In this document: piece after piece, positions 52,957 through 56,142 of the stretch
How the letters are laid out: each line of letters opens with the position of its first letter
Numbering within the stretch: position 1 is the first letter of the stretch
Assembly (NCBI RefSeq): GCF_948329515.1
Contig: NZ_CAOJCN010000032.1
Location: 1 to 56,142 of the forward strand
Length of the DNA stretch: 56,142 nt
Reading direction: 5' to 3'
Origin: Cohnella rhizoplanae
Lineage (GTDB): Bacteria > Bacillota > Bacilli > Paenibacillales > Paenibacillaceae
Position numbers and translations under genes: made by a program
Notes under the pieces: generated by a model
Database searches by the model: none
What the model was told of the DNA's origin: nothing
Seen by the model: the letters and a program-made list of their open reading frames with translations, nothing else

Positions 52957-53148
52957 AGACGGATATTGCCCAGATCATCACTTATTTATGAAACAGTTCA
53001 TACCATAAATAAAAGGGATTACACGCAAGAGCAACTTTATGCATGGGCTGCAAAGCAGACCAAGAGAATAGAACGGTGACTGCAAAGCCGTTCTTTAAAA
53101 TTCCAAATTTTAGAATGAAGAAATATTTGCGTTAGAAGGAGAGAAGCC

Positions 53149-53619
53149 GTGACACGTGATCCGTCTGTTGAGCAAATGTGGAAGCTATTCACAGAGACTC
53201 GTAGGAAAGAGGAGGAATTGCCTTCTCCCTATCGTTTTGTTTTTCGCTTTGGGGACGCTAAAGAGTTGTGCGAAGTGTTGACGAACTTGGTATTGGAGCG
53301 AAAAAAGTGTGGAACAGCATATTCACCTTGGTTTTTTGAGCATGACGGACTTCCGGTGCCTCAGGCAGGTGACTACAGCATCGTTACAGATTGGGAAGGG
53401 GCGGCAAGATGTATCATCCAGACGCTTGAAACCAATATCATCCCCTTCAATGAAGTGAAAGAAGAGTTTGCAAGAATGGAAGGAGAAGGCGACTTAAGTC
53501 TGTCTTACTGGAGAAAAGCGCATGAAGCCTATTTCACAAGGGAATGTCAGCGCACTAGCCATGTATTTTCTTACCAAATGCCAGTTTTCTGTGAAGTGTT
53601 TCGAGTCGTTTATGAATAA
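53149..53619 (+). CDS. ASCH-domain protein
   Basis: A 156-residue protein with the ASCH pattern: an N-terminal segment with a gapped W-K-L-F, RFVFRFGDAKELCEVLTNLVL, a SPWFFEHDGLPVPQAGDYSIVTDWEG beta region (glycine-rich), and C-terminal EGEGDLSLSYWRKAHEAYF. ASCH domains resemble RNA-binding PUA folds, and one member, YqfB, is an amidohydrolase on acetylcytidine. GTG start, GAAGGAGAG upstream. Confidence 0.82.
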   Translation: MTRDPSVEQMWKLFTETRRKEEELPSPYRFVFRFGDAKELCEVLTNLVLERKKCGTAYSPWFFEHDGLPVPQAGDYSIVTDWEGAARCIIQTLETNIIPFNEVKEEFARMEGEGDLSLSYWRKAHEAYFTRECQRTSHVFSYQMPVFCEVFRVVYE

Positions 53620-53710
53620 CTATGTATTATCCGAACACTCTCAAAAATGGTTTAGAATGAATGTCGGGATATAATTCTATCTCAGGATTTGATCCAAGAA
53701 GCGCATTGGC

Positions 53711-53805
53711 TTTACGCTAACGGGAGACGATAGCTCAACAAAACAAGAAGGCAGCTGGTCAGAAATGATTGGCTGCCTTCGTGCAGCTAACTGGCAGGAT
53801 GCTAA
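53711..53805 (+). repeat. Cassette-like element with variant hairpin
   Basis: 5' arm TACGCTAACGGGAGACGATAG, stem GAAGGCAGC / GCTGCCTTC (perfect, 9 bp), then 3' arm GCAGCTAACTGGCAGGATGC. The stem is unrelated in sequence to the AGCCTGCCGG class. Confidence 0.85.
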
Positions 53806-53902
53806 CAAGCTATCACGAATTCTAAGTATAGTATCTTACAGCGAGCCATTAGTAAGTCAGTGCTGATCCAACTATTATAACGATAATTATGGAGTGAGTA
53901 TC

Positions 53903-54532
53903 ATGTCGGCTACAACGAATATTTACCTGGTTCGGCACGGAGAAACAGCATGGAATGTTGAGCACAGAATGCAGGGACACCAGGATTCATCGTTGACAGA
54001 ACTAGGGGTGCAGCAAGCTCTTTGGCTTGGAGAGAGGCTCAGAAAGGAGCTACCACACGTAATTTACACAAGTTCAAGTAACCGAGCTTATAGAACCGCC
54101 GAATTAATCAAACAAGAAAATGACATCGCGATAAATACATCTGACGAATTGAAAGAAATAAATTTAGGGCTATGGGAAGGTAAAACTCAAGCGTTTATCA
54201 AAGAAAATTACTCGGATCAGTTTGAAAATTTTTGGAATGATCCAGAATCCTATATTCCTTATGGTGGAGAAACATTTAAACAAGTTGAGCACAGGGCTAT
54301 TAGTAAGTTGTCAGAAATACTAAGTTTACATCAGGGAAAAAGAGTCTTGATTGTAACCCATACAGTAGTAGTTAAATTGCTTATGGCTGACTTTGAAAAC
54401 CGACTCCTAAAAGATCTCTGGAAGCCACCGTTCATACATCCTGTGAGTCTGTGCCATATCCATCTGGCCAACGACTTGCCTTCCATTCTTCTTCACGGCG
54501 ATACCAGTCACTATAAAATATCATTGAACTAA
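53903..54532 (+). CDS. Histidine-phosphatase (phosphoglycerate-mutase-like) protein
   Basis: A 209-residue member of the histidine-phosphatase superfamily. It opens with YLVRHGETAWN (R11, H12 phospho-acceptor) and carries the second arginine (SSSNRAYRTAE) and the later VTHT histidine. Family members remove phosphate from sugars, nucleotides or sugar phosphates; the substrate is unknown. The ATG at 53903 has GGAG 8 bases upstream; a GTG at 53894 abuts that site. The TAA stop is inside the element's AACTAACGGG arm, giving the C-terminus LN. Confidence 0.88.
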   Translation: MSATTNIYLVRHGETAWNVEHRMQGHQDSSLTELGVQQALWLGERLRKELPHVIYTSSSNRAYRTAELIKQENDIAINTSDELKEINLGLWEGKTQAFIKENYSDQFENFWNDPESYIPYGGETFKQVEHRAISKLSEILSLHQGKRVLIVTHTVVVKLLMADFENRLLKDLWKPPFIHPVSLCHIHLANDLPSILLHGDTSHYKISLN

Positions 54533-54626
54533 CGGGAGACAATAGTTCGGCGGAATGCGAGGCAGCCGGCTTTAAAGCGATTTCATCTCACTTGCAGTTA
54601 ACACCAAACGAACTAAATGCTTGGAG
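54525..54626 (+). repeat. Cassette-like element
   Basis: 5' arm TTGAACTAACGGGAGACAATAG; a weak central GC-rich hairpin around 54560-54572; diverged 3' arm GAACTAAATGCTTGGAG. The GGAG at its end is the ribosome site of the next gene. Confidence 0.7.
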
Positions 54627-54634
54627 TGACTGGT

Positions 54635-54976
54635 ATGTATGATTATGTGAGTATCCACTCTCAAAGCTATAGGGAGAAGATTCAATCAAAGGAATTGGAT
54701 CACTTCCTAACCTTTAAAATGGGTTTTAACAAATCGAGTCACCTTAGATATTCTACAGAGGTAGATGGGCAACTTATCAGTATAACAGGCATCTTTGCAA
54801 ATCAAGATGGAAACTACGCCTATAGCACACTCGACGAGGCTTCAGAGGTTAATTTAGTTGAAATAAATGTTCCGAGCAACTCAAATTCCGTGCTTGAGGA
54901 AGCAATTTCTGAAATTGCAATGGCTATTGCTCAACAATTTTTATGGCTAATTGATGAAGACCATGGATTGAACTAA
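54635..54976 (+). CDS. Hypothetical protein
   Basis: About 113 residues, no family recognised. Mixed alpha/beta, with an amphipathic C-terminal helix; no membrane helix or signal peptide. I prefer the ATG at 54635, because GGAG lies 8 bases upstream at the end of the preceding element's 3' arm, to the ATG at 54617. The stop TAA is in the AACTAACGGG arm, so the C-terminus again ends LN. Likely an immunity or accessory protein by size only. Confidence 0.65.
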   Translation: MYDYVSIHSQSYREKIQSKELDHFLTFKMGFNKSSHLRYSTEVDGQLISITGIFANQDGNYAYSTLDEASEVNLVEINVPSNSNSVLEEAISEIAMAIAQQFLWLIDEDHGLN

Positions 54977-55042
54977 CGGGAGACGTAGTTCCATTACGCA
55001 GCCTGCTGGTATGGGCGGACTGTTCAGTTGAGGGACGGGAAA
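54968..55042 (+). repeat. Cassette-like element
   Basis: 5' arm TTGAACTAACGGGAGACGTAG, a decayed hairpin (AGCCTGCTGG remains, partner diverged to GGGCGGACT), and 3' arm TTCAGTTGAGGGACGGGA. Carries the stop codon of the upstream gene. Confidence 0.75.
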
Positions 55043-55090
55043 TTGAGAAAAGTCCGAACGTAAAATCGGTGTTCGAGAGGACGCTAAACG

Positions 55091-55489
55091 ATGAATAAAT
55101 TCCTTAATGGGCTAGAGTTGAGATCGCAAACAAACATTAATCTAATATTCGAAACTGAAAGCAAGCTAGGGGCAAAATTTCCGAGCGATTATAAGGAATT
55201 AATTGTTCAATCGAACGGTGCTGAAGGTACTGTGGGGAATTCTTATTTACAACTATGGGCAATTGAAGAGTTAGTAGAGTTAAACGAGGGTTATGCAGTG
55301 AAGGAATTTGCAGAAGGGCTAGTTATTTTCGGTTCCGATGGTGGAGGTACAGCATACGCTTTCGATACGAGATATGATAAAACAACAATTGTTGAAGTAC
55401 CCTTTATAGGTATGCATTTAGACGAAATAACATTATGCTCCGACACATTTACAGGTATTTTGAGATACTTGTCTTCTTTGTCTAATTAG
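55091..55489 (+). CDS. SMI1/KNR4-family (immunity-type) protein
   Basis: A 132-residue protein of the SMI1/KNR4 (SUKH) superfamily: EAKLGAKFPSDYKELIVQSNGAEG (in part) is the hallmark helix-turn with a glycine-rich loop, then WAIEELVELNEGYAV and FGSDGGGTAYAFD. SUKH proteins are common immunity proteins against polymorphic toxins, or have housekeeping regulatory roles; no toxin is encoded beside it. A GAGAGGA ribosome site is upstream. Its TAG stop overlaps the start of the next element's arm. Confidence 0.88.
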   Translation: MNKFLNGLELRSQTNINLIFETESKLGAKFPSDYKELIVQSNGAEGTVGNSYLQLWAIEELVELNEGYAVKEFAEGLVIFGSDGGGTAYAFDTRYDKTTIVEVPFIGMHLDEITLCSDTFTGILRYLSSLSN

Positions 55490-55562
55490 GCTATCGGAGA
55501 AAGTTTGCTCATTACAAGCCTGCCGATGGGCTCTTATAGGCTGTTCAGAAACGGCAGGAGAA
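55487..55562 (+). repeat. Cassette-like element
   Basis: Diverged 5' arm AGGCTATCGGAGAAAGTTTG, stem AGCCTGCCGAT with partners around ATAGGCTG, and 3' arm TTCAGAAACGGCAGGAG. It begins at the SMI1/KNR4 stop codon. Confidence 0.6.
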
Positions 55563-55675
55563 GCGAAAGGGACGTTATTTGGGTATGGACGCATTATGTA
55601 ATAAAGATTGAGCAAGGGGATTTTCTTGTAGATGAATTAAGACTTCGAGAATGTTAGCTCATTTTCCATGGCATT

Positions 55676-55775
55676 CATTAAAGCAACGGAGAACGATAGC
55701 AGAACGAGCATCGCGGTAGCTGGTCAGACGATCGGCTGCCGTTTCCATTGAAGTAACTAGCAGGATAGTTTAATT
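55676..55775 (+). repeat. Cassette-like element with variant hairpin
   Basis: 5' arm TTAAAGCAACGGAGAACGATAG, a stem CGGTAGC / GGCTGCCG (one G-T), and 3' arm GAAGTAACTAGCAGGATAGT. The hairpin shares GGTAGCTGGTCAG with the 53711 and 50043 copies. Between this and the previous copy lies a plus-strand frame with no start (about 55575-55657), perhaps the tail of a lost gene. Confidence 0.75.
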
Positions 55776-55824
55776 GTATCCCCGAATACAAGTTTAATAT
55801 GAGTTATTTCTGGGTGGGATTAAG

Positions 55825-56142
55825 GTGGCGCTATGGCAGACTAGGTTTTTTATTGTTAAAGAAAGCAATATCGTATTAAATGAAGAAAATGAGGAAGCAT
55901 TGCTACTCTGGGGCGAATCACCCCTTAATAGTGATTCATTAATAACTATTTCTAAATCACTTCATCAAGAAAAAAGTTGGTCTGATGAAATAGTGCAGTA
56001 TGGGAAAATAGATGGGACTTGTTTGGAAATCAGTTATGATGGAAACATCATTTCGGAAATATCGTGTAGGATTGACGTTAGAAATATAAGTTTAGAAATA
56101 CTAAGCGAAATTGTGAACTTCATGATAATCAATAAGGCAAGA
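55825..56142 (+). CDS. Hypothetical protein, 3' partial
   Basis: An open frame of 106 codons that runs off the window. It begins with GTG; a weak GGGTGGGAT ribosome site lies upstream. The product starts MALWQTRFFIVKESN and is acidic and serine/leucine-rich, with no recognised family. AT-rich and immediately downstream of a cassette-like element, in the same orientation as the other genes of the run. Confidence 0.6.
   Translation, partial: MALWQTRFFIVKESNIVLNEENEEALLLWGESPLNSDSLITISKSLHQEKSWSDEIVQYGKIDGTCLEISYDGNIISEISCRIDVRNISLEILSEIVNFMIINKAR

Noticed and set aside
46851..55775. CRISPR array
   Set aside because: Repeats are not identical, intervals are long and variable (up to over 1 kb) and contain genes, and there is no leader or Cas gene.

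Overview
The window looks like chromosome from a spore-former of the Paenibacillaceae (Cohnella or a GC-rich Paenibacillus). The evidence is strong purine-rich Shine-Dalgarno sequences with frequent GTG/TTG starts, YesM/YesN-type regulation, LplA/LplB/LplC-like sugar ABC importers, very large multidomain secreted carbohydrate-active enzymes, and an S-layer (SLH) remnant. The genus is an inference; there is no rRNA gene or other marker to fix it.

Layout. (1) 1-4.1 kb: small AT-rich defence/modification-type genes (nucleotidyltransferase, two antibiotic-phosphotransferase-like kinases, a truncated esterase, a creatininase-family hydrolase). (2) 4.2-29.9 kb, GC-rich: a carbohydrate locus with a GH38 alpha-mannosidase, an Idh/MocA oxidoreductase, an SGNH esterase, an uncharacterised glycosidase-like protein, a sugar isomerase/epimerase, two AraC-type regulators, an L-fucose/L-arabinose-isomerase-like enzyme, a complete ABC sugar importer lacking its ATPase, a 1.9-kilo-residue GH99-like secreted protein and a GH2 beta-mannosidase. 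The combination fits uptake and stepwise breakdown of mannose-rich glycans (high-mannose N-glycan or yeast-mannan type). (3) 29.9-33.7 kb: an oxidoreductase/HxlR divergent pair, DUF1801, VanZ-like and beta-lactamase-fold proteins. (4) 34-44.1 kb, all on the minus strand: a two-component system, ABC importer and PL8 polysaccharide lyase, i.e. a second, uronic-acid-polysaccharide locus. (5) 44.2-46.8 kb: assorted single genes. (6) 46.8-56.1 kb: an AT-rich run of small, unrelated, same-strand genes separated by a recurring structured element.

The most unusual feature is that element. It consists of a ~20-nt arm containing CTAACGGGAGACGATAGTTC or a variant, then a hairpin of variable sequence, then a second arm similar to AGCTAAAGGGCAGGATAG, repeated about a dozen times in one orientation. 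Several upstream genes have their stop codon inside the first arm. One clear copy also lies at 831-917, on the other side of the GC-rich block. The organisation resembles an integron gene-cassette array, but the arms are direct repeats of each other rather than attC-style inverted core sites, and no integrase is present in the window. Whether it is a recombination system, a dispersed repeat or an RNA element cannot be settled from this sequence alone.

Both ends of the window cut genes: the first CDS lacks its start and the last lacks its end.
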